The notes: generated by a model from the sequence alone, not told the origin. DNA of 64,000 nucleotides from Vallitalea okinawensis (GCF_002964605.1 NZ_PQDH01000001.1:434001-498000), one strand, 5' to 3'. Counted from the first letter of the stretch, positions 1 through 9,209 are shown. Translations and numbers: made by a program.

Positions 1-920
1 TCGCCGACACTTTTGTCCATTGCCGTTACAGCTGTATAATAACCTTGTAGCATATATCTTCTTTTATCTTTATTCTCAATTCCAGGATGTCTCCTATATA
101 CTTGCCAAGGATGAATAGGCTCATCTTCAACTGATTCAAAAGGACACTCGTTATAGGAATCCCATATATCTTTAGGTTGGTCCTCTTTAATCCAAGGGGA
201 ATGGGGTGCTGTATAGTGAAGGCTTAAGTAAAAGGGTTGATCAGCATCATTACATTTTTCTATATATTGTATACCTTCCTCTGTTATGATGTCTGTTATA
301 TACCGATCTTCAATGGTTAGTTGACCATATCTATGAAAATCAGGTAAATGATAAATACATCCTCCCTTACCTATAACAGACCAGTAAGAAAATCCTTTTT
401 GAGGGTTAGGACTATCCCCTAAATGCCATTTACCACTTATACCACACTGATACCCATTACTATTCAGAATATCTGTATACCCTAACTGATCTTTAAGATA
501 TTGGATAGTTTCGTCACTTTCATGTTTAATAAATCTATATTGAGCCGTTTCTGATATATCAACGGTTTCCTCCTCAGGCACAGTATTAAAATCAATATCC
601 GTATTATCGCCTAAAGAAGCAATATATCGCTTTTTACTAACTCTTTTATTTTTATATGCTTCTTTATTAATACAACCTTTACCTAACCAATCATGAATAC
701 CATGTTGTGATGGAATTCTTCCTGTTAGGAGGGAAGCACGTGCGGCTGAACAAACTGGAGATGTACAGAAATAATTTGTAAATAACATCCCCTCCCGAGC
801 TAACCTATCTAAGTTTGGAGTCTTAACTTCCTTATTTCCATAGCATCCCATTGCCCAGACACCATGGTCATCAGATAGTATAAATACAATATTGGGGTTA
901 TTTTTTTCTTTCCTTATCAT
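1..920 (-). CDS. Sulfatase, C-terminal part cut by window edge
   Basis: Arylsulfatase-family enzyme that would hydrolyse a sulfate ester; the first 306 codons are present and the gene runs off position 1. The start is the ATG at 920, preceded by a GAAGG ribosome site. An S16-D17-D18-H19 metal-binding motif follows PNIVFIL. The sulfatase signature is C57-S-A-A-R61. It is the C-x-A-x-R form, which in anaerobes is converted to formylglycine by radical-SAM anSME enzymes (family knowledge); no anSME gene is in the window. No signal peptide is seen, so the enzyme is probably cytoplasmic. It lies 138 bp upstream, in the direction of transcription from a second sulfatase, and both precede or follow a carboxylate transporter on the same strand. 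Substrate unknown; the family call is firm. Confidence 0.92.
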   Translation of the reverse strand, partial: MIRKEKNNPNIVFILSDDHGVWAMGCYGNKEVKTPNLDRLAREGMLFTNYFCTSPVCSAARASLLTGRIPSQHGIHDWLGKGCINKEAYKNKRVSKKRYIASLGDNTDIDFNTVPEEETVDISETAQYRFIKHESDETIQYLKDQLGYTDILNSNGYQCGISGKWHLGDSPNPQKGFSYWSVIGKGGCIYHLPDFHRYGQLTIEDRYITDIITEEGIQYIEKCNDADQPFYLSLHYTAPHSPWIKEDQPKDIWDSYNECPFESVEDEPIHPWQVYRRHPGIENKDKRRYMLQGYYTAVTAMDKSVG

Positions 921-1058
921 AAAAATCGCCTTCTTCCTTTATTATTTTAGAAGAATTTTATTTAGTTAATACACGTTACATATTCAGTTACCTATTAATA
1001 TAATTCCATAAACAGTTTTAGTCACAGATTTACATTAGCATATGGAGATAACTTTTCT

Positions 1059-2546
1059 TTAATCTAAAACTAAAGGATCATTGGTTTCTTTTTGCCACCT
1101 TTTTAATTTTTTAATCATTTCATTCTCGATTTCAGCATACTCTTTTTTACCAATTAAATTATCAAGTTCATATGGGTCATCTTTTAAATTATATAACTCT
1201 TTTAGTTGACCTTCAAATGATACGTATTTATAATTACCCTTAACTAACATACGTCCATTAATTTTTTCCGCATAACCATGACCACTTGTTTCGCACATTA
1301 AGTCTTCTCTCCATGATACCTGATCTTGTGAAAATAAGTCCAGTATACTTCTACCATGTACTTTTTCAGTAAAAGATAAACCTGCGGCATCTAAGATAGT
1401 TGTTGGTATGTCCATATTGGAGATTAATTCATTACATTCCTGATGTGGTTTTAACTTGTTTGGCCATCGGATAGCCATTGGAATTCGCATGACTTCTTGA
1501 GACATATAGGAGCATTTATCAAAATGTCCTCCATGACTTGCTAAAGCATCACCATGATCTGCAGACCAAATGACAATGGTATTTTCATCTAGACCAAGTT
1601 CTTTTAATTTATTGATGATCACTCCTCCTGCATCATCTATCATTGTCTGATGAGCATATGCTCTAGCTAGAATCTGTTGCCAATGTTCCCACTTTAGTGG
1701 GCTTGGACTAATAATTTTACCATCTTTATCACCTAATGGTAAATTGCGTTCCTCCCGGTGCACTTCAGGTCGATTATTTAAATCATCAAAATGACTTCCA
1801 TAGACTTGGATCTCTGATGGGTCATACATATCTAAATATTCTTGTGTAGGGAAGAAGGGTTGGTGAGGTCCCCAAAAATCAACACGTAAGTGAAAGGGTT
1901 CTTCACTATCGCTCTTACTAATTTCTTCTAATTGATCACATGCCAGGTTGGCTAAGAAAAATGCTTCATGAGTTTCTTTTGGTGTTGTCGTTATACCAAC
2001 AGCATGTTCTCCACACCAAAATGCTTCACAAGAGTAGTTAGCTCCTTCTATCAAGCCTTTAAATACGTTGCTTTCAACCATATCTTCAGGTGTAAAATCA
2101 TATTCAATCTTATGTAGTGCTTTAGGTAGTTTATTTTTCTTGAGATACGCTTTATACTCATCTGATATATATGGATTGCCATAACCCTCACAACTAAATC
2201 CTTCACACTTTTGATGGGTTATAGGTGTACCTGGACCAGCATGCCACTTCCCATAGTAGTAGTTCTTATATCCGTCTCCATTTAACTTTTTAAGATAGCT
2301 TTCTTCAACATAGGGTGTCTCAGAAAAATTAAAGAGATGGCCATGGGTATGTGAAAATAAACCATTTAACATTGAACGTCGTACTGGACTGCATAATGGT
2401 GTCGCACAATAGGCATTTGTAAACTCTACACCTTCACTAGCTAACTTATCAAAATTAGGTGTCTTGGGTTTAACGTCTCCATCCCAACCGTGTCGGTAAT
2501 AAGCTTGATGATCATTTAGAATAAAAACGATATTTGGTTTTTTCAT
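1059..2546 (-). CDS. Sulfatase (C-x-P-x-R type)
   Basis: Complete 495-residue sulfatase or phosphonate-monoester-hydrolase-like enzyme. PNIVFILND at residues 4-12 carries the metal-ligand region, with Asn-Asp in place of the usual Asp-Asp. The formylglycine signature is C52-S-P-V-R56, followed by a TH-x-H motif. A second metal site, SADHGD, lies near residue 330. No signal peptide. The ATG follows AAGGAATGATAGAAT, a usable ribosome site. It is co-directional with the partial sulfatase downstream and with tctABC upstream, separated from tctA by 290 bp that hold an inverted repeat (2718-2752) without a T-run. Together these suggest uptake and desulfation of a sulfated or carboxylated compound, which is inference. 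The two sulfatases differ clearly in sequence, so they are not a recent duplication. Confidence 0.93.
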   Translation of the reverse strand: MKKPNIVFILNDHQAYYRHGWDGDVKPKTPNFDKLASEGVEFTNAYCATPLCSPVRRSMLNGLFSHTHGHLFNFSETPYVEESYLKKLNGDGYKNYYYGKWHAGPGTPITHQKCEGFSCEGYGNPYISDEYKAYLKKNKLPKALHKIEYDFTPEDMVESNVFKGLIEGANYSCEAFWCGEHAVGITTTPKETHEAFFLANLACDQLEEISKSDSEEPFHLRVDFWGPHQPFFPTQEYLDMYDPSEIQVYGSHFDDLNNRPEVHREERNLPLGDKDGKIISPSPLKWEHWQQILARAYAHQTMIDDAGGVIINKLKELGLDENTIVIWSADHGDALASHGGHFDKCSYMSQEVMRIPMAIRWPNKLKPHQECNELISNMDIPTTILDAAGLSFTEKVHGRSILDLFSQDQVSWREDLMCETSGHGYAEKINGRMLVKGNYKYVSFEGQLKELYNLKDDPYELDNLIGKKEYAEIENEMIKKLKRWQKETNDPLVLD

Positions 2547-2839
2547 ATTCTATCATTCCTTTTTGTATTTAGAATCTGTTTAAATTGAATACTATTTTAT
2601 TGTGTTTATAAGGAATTATAACAAAGACTTCTAGCTAAAAAAATGCCACCCGTCACTTTTAGAAATCTTTTATAATAAACTCCATTTGCTATTCTTTTGC
2701 ACCATATTTTACATAAGAACACCTCCTGCAAATGATTATAGCCGGAGGTGTTTAATTTCAATAGGTGTTCAATTATATATATTGGTAATAATATTGCTTC
2801 CACTTCACTCTATTAATTATCTAATTATATATAAGGATA

Positions 2840-4351
2840 TTACGAACTTACTTTTGATTTCTTTATTCTATTCTGTTGAATAACACCGATAATAACGATA
2901 ACCGTTAGTAAAATAAACACAATGCAAATAGGTCTAGTGAAAAAGATATCCCATGAACCTTTAGAAATAACAAGTGATCTTCTTAAGTTGTCTTCAGCAA
3001 CTGATCCTAGGATTAATCCAAGGACAATAGGCATGACAGGATAACCAAATCTTTTAAATAGATAAAACACTATCCCTGCACCAACTAATACATAAATGTT
3101 AAACATATTCCTTCCTACTGAATATGTACCTGCTGCACATAGGAATATCAACGCTGCCATAATGAATTCATTGGGTACCTTTGCTACTTTGGCAAAATAC
3201 TTCATTAATAATCTACCTTCAAAGTACATAATTATATTTATTAATAATAGCCCTACCATGACGGCATACATTTCAGTTGCGTAATCTCTAAACAATAATG
3301 GACCTGGTGCCAGTCCCTGAATAGTAAGAGCACCCATTAATGCTGCAGCACCACCACTACCTGGGATACCAACTGTCAACATCGGAATTAAGGCTGACCC
3401 TGTAACGGCATTATTGGCAGACTCAGAAGCTGCAACACCATCCATATTACCTTTTCCAAAGGATTCTGGATCTTTTGATGTACGTTTAGCCTCATTATAA
3501 CTCATAAATGATGCAATTCCTGCACCTGCTGCAGGTATAGCACCTATAATAGTACCAATTACTGAACCTTTTAAGATTGTCTTTAAGCTTTTTCTAACTT
3601 CTTTACCTGAGAGAAAATCATTTTCCTCCAAAGCAATAATTTCTTTCTGTTGAAGGCTATGATCATCCTCAGGCTTATAGAAATGTTCATATACACCTGT
3701 GAACACCTTACTCATTGCAAAAACACCCATTAAAATACTAACAAATGAAAATCCATTGTAAAGATATACCGAATCAAATGTGAAACGAAATACACCTGAA
3801 ATATTGTCGATCCCAACCATAGCTATTAAGAAACCTAAGCTTCCCATAAATATTCCTTTTGCAATGCTGTTTGCACTGATGGCAGCTATAATTGTTAATC
3901 CAAATATCGCCAAAACAAAATACTCAGGTGGTCCAAATTCCATAGCAAAGCTTGCTATGATAGGTGCAAATACCAATAAACTAATAGCGCTAATAAACCC
4001 ACCAATACTCGATGATGTTAATGCCATTAATAGGGTCTTATAAGCCTTCCCCTGTTTTGCCAGGGGGTATCCATCCAATAAAGTGGCAGCAGCCTGGGCT
4101 GTACCGGGTGTACCAATTAATATTGCTGTAATAGATCCTCCAAACCCACCACCACAATATATACCTAATAAAAATACCATTGCTGCAATTGGATTCATTG
4201 AAAATGAAAGTGGTAGGCACAAAGTCATACCAAGAACCGGTGTAAGACCTGGAATAGCTCCAAAAATCATTCCAAGTAAGATTCCTGAACAAATCAGGAA
4301 CAGATGTTCAACTGTTATAACAGTTATCAAGCCTTGTATAATATTTTCCAT
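2840..4351 (-). CDS. tctA: Tripartite tricarboxylate transporter, large permease TctA
   Basis: 503-residue integral membrane protein, the usual TctA length. The TctA signature GAIPGLTPVLGMTL is near residue 32, followed by glycine-rich GGGFGGSITAILIGTPG; a second inverted-repeat copy of this motif type (GSVIGTIIGAIPAAGAG) lies near residue 263, as expected for the internal duplication of the family. About ten to twelve hydrophobic segments. With TctB and TctC it forms a sodium- or proton-driven secondary carrier for carboxylates. The ATG follows AAGGAGACAG. It is the last gene of tctCBA, 35 bp after tctB. Substrate cannot be read from sequence. Confidence 0.95.
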   Translation of the reverse strand: MENIIQGLITVITVEHLFLICSGILLGMIFGAIPGLTPVLGMTLCLPLSFSMNPIAAMVFLLGIYCGGGFGGSITAILIGTPGTAQAAATLLDGYPLAKQGKAYKTLLMALTSSSIGGFISAISLLVFAPIIASFAMEFGPPEYFVLAIFGLTIIAAISANSIAKGIFMGSLGFLIAMVGIDNISGVFRFTFDSVYLYNGFSFVSILMGVFAMSKVFTGVYEHFYKPEDDHSLQQKEIIALEENDFLSGKEVRKSLKTILKGSVIGTIIGAIPAAGAGIASFMSYNEAKRTSKDPESFGKGNMDGVAASESANNAVTGSALIPMLTVGIPGSGGAAALMGALTIQGLAPGPLLFRDYATEMYAVMVGLLLINIIMYFEGRLLMKYFAKVAKVPNEFIMAALIFLCAAGTYSVGRNMFNIYVLVGAGIVFYLFKRFGYPVMPIVLGLILGSVAEDNLRRSLVISKGSWDIFFTRPICIVFILLTVIVIIGVIQQNRIKKSKVSS

Positions 4352-4386
4352 TTAAACTGTCTCCTTACTACTTGCTCGAAATAAAT

Positions 4387-4821
4387 TTATGGAAGTGGTA
4401 CACCAAGGACAAGCGTAAATAAGAAATATACTGCAAGAACAAATATTGCCATATAAACATATATACTTTTTCTCGCCTTATATACCGCCAAGGTTACAGC
4501 ACTAACAAATAGTGTTGCAATCAAATAACCAACTTTGTCAATTAAGAAAACGTATGCTACAACAACAACCATATACAGTAGCATTTTACCTTCCTTTTTC
4601 AGATTGAACTCAATAATCTTATCCTTCTTAGTCACTAGAGCCTTTCCTGCAATATATAGTGCTAATATAAACATGGTGGCTATAATAATCCTTGGAAACA
4701 ATTGAGCGTTATTCTCTGCTTCTGTAACAACAATATGATAGGGTACCATTATCCATAAAATAGCTGAAAATATCATCAGAGCAATACCACTGGTCAAATC
4801 TCTTCTTATCTTTATATTCAT
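4387..4821 (-). CDS. tctB: Tripartite tricarboxylate transporter, small subunit TctB
   Basis: 144-residue membrane protein with four predicted hydrophobic segments (about residues 10-30, 38-60, 78-110 and 120-142), the standard TctB size and layout. TctB is the poorly conserved small membrane subunit and is recognised mainly from its position between tctC and tctA. The ATG at 4821 follows AGAGGTTG. It lies 35 bp after tctC and 35 bp before tctA in one operon. Confidence 0.88.
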   Translation of the reverse strand: MNIKIRRDLTSGIALMIFSAILWIMVPYHIVVTEAENNAQLFPRIIIATMFILALYIAGKALVTKKDKIIEFNLKKEGKMLLYMVVVVAYVFLIDKVGYLIATLFVSAVTLAVYKARKSIYVYMAIFVLAVYFLFTLVLGVPLP

Positions 4822-4855
4822 TGATACAACCTCTATTCCATCTACTTACTTTGTG

Positions 4856-5860
4856 TTACTCACTTAACAACTCCTCAGAAATCTTATCCATATCATCTAA
4901 GAAAGCTTTAATCTGTTCAGCATCCATATTTTTCATTTCTAGATTTTGTGCTTTCTCCATTTCTTTTATGAACTCTTCATTGCGACATACATTTAATAAT
5001 CCTTCATATAATCTATTGATTATGGCTTCATCTGTACCACTACGTATAGCAAACATAGTCAACATATCATTGGAAACTTCATAGCCATAGTCTGAGATAC
5101 TATTCATCTTGCCATATGGTCCATCATAATCTTCATTTGATAAAATAGCTAATGGGACAATAGACCCTTCTTTGACAAACTGGTCTGCAGTACTTAGACT
5201 GGTTGCATAAACATTCGTGTCATTTGCTAGTAAATTGACAATCCCCTGATTTCCATTTTCAGCAGTTACAGTTTCACTTTCTGCTCCCATTGCAGTATAT
5301 ATTTTTTTCTGAGTACTATGTAGGGGCTTACCTACACCTGGACTACCAAAAACAATTCGATTCTCTTTAGCAAAAGCTTCTAGATCTTCAATACTTTTGA
5401 TTCCTGTGTTTTCTGGTGCAGCATATAACCCAAACTGAATAATTTGAAAGCTGAAAATCGGATCAAAATCCTTTCTTGTAAAAGCAGTCTTCTGAGCCAT
5501 AGGAATATAAGACATTAATGAGCTATTCGTATAAATGATGGTGTTTGTGTTAGCTTTTTCTGTAAGATATTCTGTAGATGCTACAACACCACCAGCACCT
5601 GGTTTGTTCTCAACAATAACATCTGTTCCTAACTCATCTGATAAATACTTAGCAATTAATCTATTTGCTATATCAGCACCGCCACCTGCTGCATAAGGAA
5701 CAATAATGCGTAATGGTTCACTTAAATATTCCTCTACAATCTTTTCACTTGAAGAACCCTCATTACTATTTTTGTCAGAAGTTATTTCCTCATTATTGGA
5801 GCAACCTACCAACGAACTTAACAATAAAATAACCATTATCCCAATACAAATCTTTTTCAT
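4856..5860 (-). CDS. tctC: Tripartite tricarboxylate transporter, binding lipoprotein TctC
   Basis: 334-residue extracytoplasmic solute-binding protein of the Bug/TctC family. Signal peptide with lipobox L-V-G-C20, then a Ser/Asn/Glu linker to about residue 45. The family motif PLRIIVPYAAGGGADIANR (about 49-67) and ENKPGAGGVVASTEYL (about 82-97) form the ligand-binding loops. It delivers a carboxylate to TctAB. The ATG follows GGTGGAGGTAGAAT. First gene of tctCBA; the upstream region has a TATAAT -10 and a perfect palindrome overlapping a poor -35, which suggests control by an activator or repressor. Confidence 0.94.
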   Translation of the reverse strand: MKKICIGIMVILLLSSLVGCSNNEEITSDKNSNEGSSSEKIVEEYLSEPLRIIVPYAAGGGADIANRLIAKYLSDELGTDVIVENKPGAGGVVASTEYLTEKANTNTIIYTNSSLMSYIPMAQKTAFTRKDFDPIFSFQIIQFGLYAAPENTGIKSIEDLEAFAKENRIVFGSPGVGKPLHSTQKKIYTAMGAESETVTAENGNQGIVNLLANDTNVYATSLSTADQFVKEGSIVPLAILSNEDYDGPYGKMNSISDYGYEVSNDMLTMFAIRSGTDEAIINRLYEGLLNVCRNEEFIKEMEKAQNLEMKNMDAEQIKAFLDDMDKISEELLSE

Positions 5861-5917
5861 ATTCTACCTCCACCTTGGATTTATTAATAATTGCAAAGAG
5901 CACTTATCCATAAATCT

Positions 5918-5959
5918 ATTATATCCCTTTTAACTAATCAGAAACATGCCACATGGCAT
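5918..5959 (-). promoter_or_regulatory. tctC promoter region with ATGCCA-CA-TGGCAT palindrome
   Basis: On the minus strand a perfect TATAAT -10 lies at 5918-5923. The hexamer 17 bp upstream (5941-5946) is TGTTTC, a poor -35. A 14-bp perfect palindrome, ATGCCACATGGCAT, occupies 5946-5959 and touches that -35. This arrangement fits a promoter that needs or is blocked by a DNA-binding regulator. The regulator is not identifiable. Confidence 0.5.
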
Positions 5960-6132
5960 TAATACAATAAAAAAGCATAATTTTTTTTCCTCTCTAGATG
6001 CTTTTTTATGCAATTCTATTAAATTGTAAAACGAACCATCTTCTATTATCCAACTTAGTCTTCTTGATGCATTTCTCATTTAAGTTCGTCGATACTGGTC
6101 TACTAACTGGTGAGTAGGTATAATAATTTAAA

Positions 6133-6160
6133 TAAAAAAGCATCAACTATTTAGCTGATG
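6133..6160 (-). terminator. Intrinsic terminator, minus strand
   Basis: Arms at 6153-6160 and 6141-6148 form an 8-bp stem (one G-T pair) with loop AAAT, followed on the minus strand by CTTTTTT. It probably ends the transcript of the 6294-6743 gene. The 433-bp gap between tctC and that gene also holds a weaker inverted repeat (5969-5978 with 5998-6007, arms AAAAAAGCAT) and the plus-strand terminator listed separately. Confidence 0.7.
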
Positions 6161-6229
6161 ACTAAGATAATATATGGTATATTTAATTATTGAAACGCTT
6201 TGGGTGTTTATTTATTGGTTAATTGATTG

Positions 6230-6266
6230 GAAATAGGTAGATGGTGGTCTATCTATTTCTTTTTTA
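6230..6266 (+). terminator. Orphan intrinsic terminator, plus strand
   Basis: Arms 6230-6241 (GAAATAGGTAGA) and 6248-6259 pair over 12 bp with one G-T pair, loop TGGTGG, then a run of T. No plus-strand gene lies upstream. A perfect TATAAT at 6119-6124 without a clear -35 is the only promoter hint, so a short transcript of about 135 nt is possible but weakly supported. Confidence 0.6.
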
Positions 6267-6293
6267 TTTGAATTTCATCTTACACACAGTAGA

Positions 6294-6743
6294 TTAAACT
6301 AATAGTTTCACTAGCTTCTTTAATTCCACTACATCTCTAGTCTCTCCAAAATTTCTTTTTTCTGCTAACCATATTAACCTCTTTGAAACTTCAGATATTA
6401 TCTTAATCAATTCTTTAGTACTAATAGAATATCTATATTCTACTTTCCTACCATTACGATTATTAATAAAATCCATTAGTATTTGATCTTTATTTCTTTT
6501 ACACTCAATCAAGAAAGGACCATCCATAAAATACAACTCAAAGTTATTACTATTCATATTAATAACATTTGAGATTAAACTTTCACACCACATTCTCAAA
6601 ACTGCAAAAGGCATATCAGTCCAATCTTTACAGGGAAATGAACTTGTCTCGATCTTGATATAAAATTTACTAAATATAATAGAGGAAGTACTTGAGAAAC
6701 TAAAATCTCCCTCATAATGTATTTCTATCAAGTTTATCACCAT
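6294..6743 (-). CDS. Hypothetical protein, 149 aa
   Basis: Not recognised. A 149-residue protein with mixed alpha/beta character, a central MDGPFLIECKR stretch (about residues 73-83) and a Lys-rich helical C-terminus. No signal peptide or membrane segment. The ATG at 6743 has only a weak ribosome site (GATGAG), so a nearby alternative start such as the TTG five codons in is possible. It lies 106 bp after the DUF2806-type gene on the same strand and has its own terminator at 6133-6160. Small single-domain proteins beside DUF2806 genes could be immunity- or defence-related, but nothing in this sequence shows it. Confidence 0.6.
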   Translation of the reverse strand: MVINLIEIHYEGDFSFSSTSSIIFSKFYIKIETSSFPCKDWTDMPFAVLRMWCESLISNVINMNSNNFELYFMDGPFLIECKRNKDQILMDFINNRNGRKVEYRYSISTKELIKIISEVSKRLIWLAEKRNFGETRDVVELKKLVKLLV

Positions 6744-6849
6744 CTCATCATAGTATAAATAACTTACCTAACTTTGTATTGCTTCATAACTTACCTACAT
6801 ATACATCTGTACAAACATAATTATTTCAAACTTTCTATAATTTGTAATG

Positions 6850-7665
6850 TTATAATACTTTACAGAAGTTAGATAGATAGATTTTTACTTCTTGTAAATA
6901 CTTTTCATCATATGCTAATCCTATTGCATTATAAATTTGTTCTCCAGCATATGTTAGTCTTTCCCCTCTAAGATGAGATTTTGATTTTGGTATAAAATAT
7001 AACTCATCTCCACAATAACTAGCTTTCATTTTAACGTCTTCATTCAAATAAAATACTGAATCCATTCTGATAAGTCCTAGATCATCTAAGTGTCCTATTT
7101 TTCCAATATGAATTCCCTCTTCACTAAGTTTTAAGTTAGAGTATTTTGTTTTTGGCCTAAATAAAACATTAGAAATATTAATAATATACCTTGAATACTC
7201 TTCAAATATCCGTGCATCAAAAGGTGATAGAATTTTTAAAACATTAAGTGTCTGCCTAGAAGTAGTACAACTACCATTAACAGTTGTGGCTAGGATTTTT
7301 GACCATAGTTGTTGAAGTTCATTTTCAGAAACTGACTTACAATTTTCAAAAAAATTAATCAAAAAATCTTCATCTACATCTTCGTTATATGTATCACTAT
7401 GATCAATGTAATTTATAGCATTTTCTAAAATCGTCTCTATATTTTTTTGATATTTTATTTCTTGGATGGTTAATCTATACGCTGCTCTTGATGCTAATTC
7501 TTTTGCATCTATGTTTGCTCTAGTGGAAATCAAAAGTGCTTCTGCATCAGCACTAGCTTTTCTTCTAATTCTTCTTGGTTCATATAATACTCCTATTGCT
7601 GATGCGACCTTTTCTACTAATTTTGTAACTGGTTCTGAAAAAGCGCTTAATTCTTCGCCAATCAT
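6850..7665 (-). CDS. DUF2806-like protein
   Basis: 271-residue soluble protein resembling the DUF2806 family, whose function is unknown. Typical features are the N-terminal helix (FSEPVTKLVEKVASAIGVLYEPRRIRR), the A-x-A-x-A-x-x-L segment, an Asp/Glu-rich middle and the conserved ELQQLWSKILA region (about residues 135-145) followed by SRQTLNVLKILSPFDARIF. The ATG follows AGGAGGGGAG. The upstream 380 bp to the next gene are AT-rich; apart from that gene's terminator I see nothing in them. Family assignment is from pattern recall and moderately sure. Confidence 0.65.
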   Translation of the reverse strand: MIGEELSAFSEPVTKLVEKVASAIGVLYEPRRIRRKASADAEALLISTRANIDAKELASRAAYRLTIQEIKYQKNIETILENAINYIDHSDTYNEDVDEDFLINFFENCKSVSENELQQLWSKILATTVNGSCTTSRQTLNVLKILSPFDARIFEEYSRYIINISNVLFRPKTKYSNLKLSEEGIHIGKIGHLDDLGLIRMDSVFYLNEDVKMKASYCGDELYFIPKSKSHLRGERLTYAGEQIYNAIGLAYDEKYLQEVKIYLSNFCKVL

Positions 7666-8002
7666 ATACTCCCCTCCTATAACAAAATTAATAAGTTCAT
7701 TCCAATATAATTGTTAAAACTAGTTTAGAGTTTAAATTGTCACTATCCATCTGCATAATAGATGAAATCATCCAATGATTATTACGTATAACTTTAATGA
7801 AATATAGAAATATCACCATCATAAACTAATCATTTGTATACTGTACAAGTATTTATTTAAAATTATAACATAAAATTGAATTAATTGTAATTTATTTGTA
7901 ATTCTATAAAATATCTTATAATTTGATTTACAGATAGGTTTCTATAATCCAGATAGATTTAGTAATCAAGCCTACTTTAGAATGAAGCCATTTACATGTA
8001 TT

Positions 8003-8037
8003 TAAAAAACTGCTGGCAGCTATCTGCCAGCAGTTTT
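8003..8037 (-). terminator. Strong intrinsic terminator
   Basis: Perfect 14-bp stem (8006-8019 with 8024-8037) with a 4-base loop; on the minus strand the stem is followed by a T-run. It ends the 8047-9033 transcript, 10 bp after its stop codon. Confidence 0.93.
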
Positions 8038-8046
8038 AAACTTCTC

Positions 8047-9033
8047 TTAGAATCCCCGTCTTCGTGGTCTTGGTCCTTGTGGTTCTTCTGCTACATCATT
8101 CATTGGTTTATAGTCTTCTCCGTCTCGATCCCCGTCTCCATCGTCATCGTCACAACCACAGTCGTCGTCATCATTTGGGAATAATGCTAGTGGTAAGATA
8201 TTTTGTTCTAATAAGTCCCCTTCAACGAATTCTTTACAAGCATTTTCTGTTACTTCATAGATAGGCTCACATTTTGGTGGTACAGCAATACCATCATGAG
8301 GAATCTTGTATTGAATGAAGTAAACAACTTTTAAGTAAATTGTTAATCCAATTGCTACAACGCCTCTACAAGGATCAAATCTAACAACTTTAGCTAATGC
8401 TTGAGAGTCAACGCCTTGACGTAAGTCATCATTTCTAGCATCTTCACCATTTTCAATAAATCCTAAGAAGTTTATTGTAGGAATGCATTCGTCGCAAGTA
8501 TCAATATAGGATACTCCATAAGGTGCATATAAATCTATTGTAATTGATGATGGATTTGTTTCTTCGTCGTATTCTGGATCATCTTCACATGGTAAGAATA
8601 ACTCATCAATACAGAATGTATCGATTATACAACATCTGTCGTCGAGTACTTTTACTGCAAGTTTTACACAGATATGAGAAAGAGTAATTCTAATACAGTT
8701 AGGACGATTCTTAATAAATTCAACTTTTGAACCATCTTCTCCATAGTGAATGTTATAGTCGATTCCAATGACCCTTAGTTGAATGCTTGCTGCATCTTCA
8801 TACTTTTTGAAAATATCTCGTTGGATAACTTTACAAAGATTAATACCACATTCATCGAATATAACTGGTGCAACAATAGTTAATTTTTTGGGCTCTCCTA
8901 AAGGAGGACACAAGCATGGATCTCTCTTTTCTGGGTTATCAGGATCGTTGCATAAGATACAATCATCATCTACATGTCTTTTATAAACTTTCCCTTTACA
9001 TCCCTTATTGAAGTATATATCACAACTTGACAT
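8047..9033 (-). CDS. Cys- and Asp-rich protein, possible spore-surface protein
   Basis: 328 residues with about 20 cysteines. They are concentrated in the N-terminal 50 residues (C-x(7)-C, then CILC, CLC) and spread as C or CC through the body. A poly-Asp stretch with CGCDDDDGDGDRD near residue 290 leads to a short Arg/Pro-rich tail. No signal peptide or membrane segment. The core looks beta-rich, and I do not recognise a named domain. Cysteine-rich, acidic, unexported proteins of this kind are common among clostridial spore coat and exosporium proteins, and the minus-strand CATACAATA at 9101-9109 looks like a mother-cell -10. Both points are inference. The ATG follows AGGAGGTAAAAGGT. Strong own terminator, so monocistronic. 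Confidence 0.8.
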   Translation of the reverse strand: MSSCDIYFNKGCKGKVYKRHVDDDCILCNDPDNPEKRDPCLCPPLGEPKKLTIVAPVIFDECGINLCKVIQRDIFKKYEDAASIQLRVIGIDYNIHYGEDGSKVEFIKNRPNCIRITLSHICVKLAVKVLDDRCCIIDTFCIDELFLPCEDDPEYDEETNPSSITIDLYAPYGVSYIDTCDECIPTINFLGFIENGEDARNDDLRQGVDSQALAKVVRFDPCRGVVAIGLTIYLKVVYFIQYKIPHDGIAVPPKCEPIYEVTENACKEFVEGDLLEQNILPLALFPNDDDDCGCDDDDGDGDRDGEDYKPMNDVAEEPQGPRPRRRGF

Positions 9034-9100
9034 ACCTTTTACCTCCTTAAAAAATAATTCAATATATCTTATGAGCAGGATTCCTTATTTGTTACTATCC

Positions 9101-9109
9101 TATTGTATG
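9101..9109 (-). promoter_or_regulatory. Possible sigma-K/sigma-E type -10 (CATACAATA)
   Basis: The minus-strand CATACAATA fits the mother-cell sigma-K pattern CATA-N3-TA. An AC dinucleotide 15 bp upstream is a weak -35 match. It lies 68 bp before the Cys-rich gene's start. No sigma-A promoter of equal quality is seen there. Confidence 0.35.
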
Positions 9110-9209
9110 TATTCCAAAATATTCGTATATTTGAAACCTTTTTGCAATATACATATATAAGAATATGAGATCTGCCCAAGAAAAGTGACTGAACCAACTT
9201 TTCAAGTAT

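Noticed and set aside
2718..2752. Terminator between tctA and the sulfatase gene
   Set aside because: AACACCTCC/GGAGGTGTT pair well, but the loop is 17 bases and no T-run follows on the minus strand.
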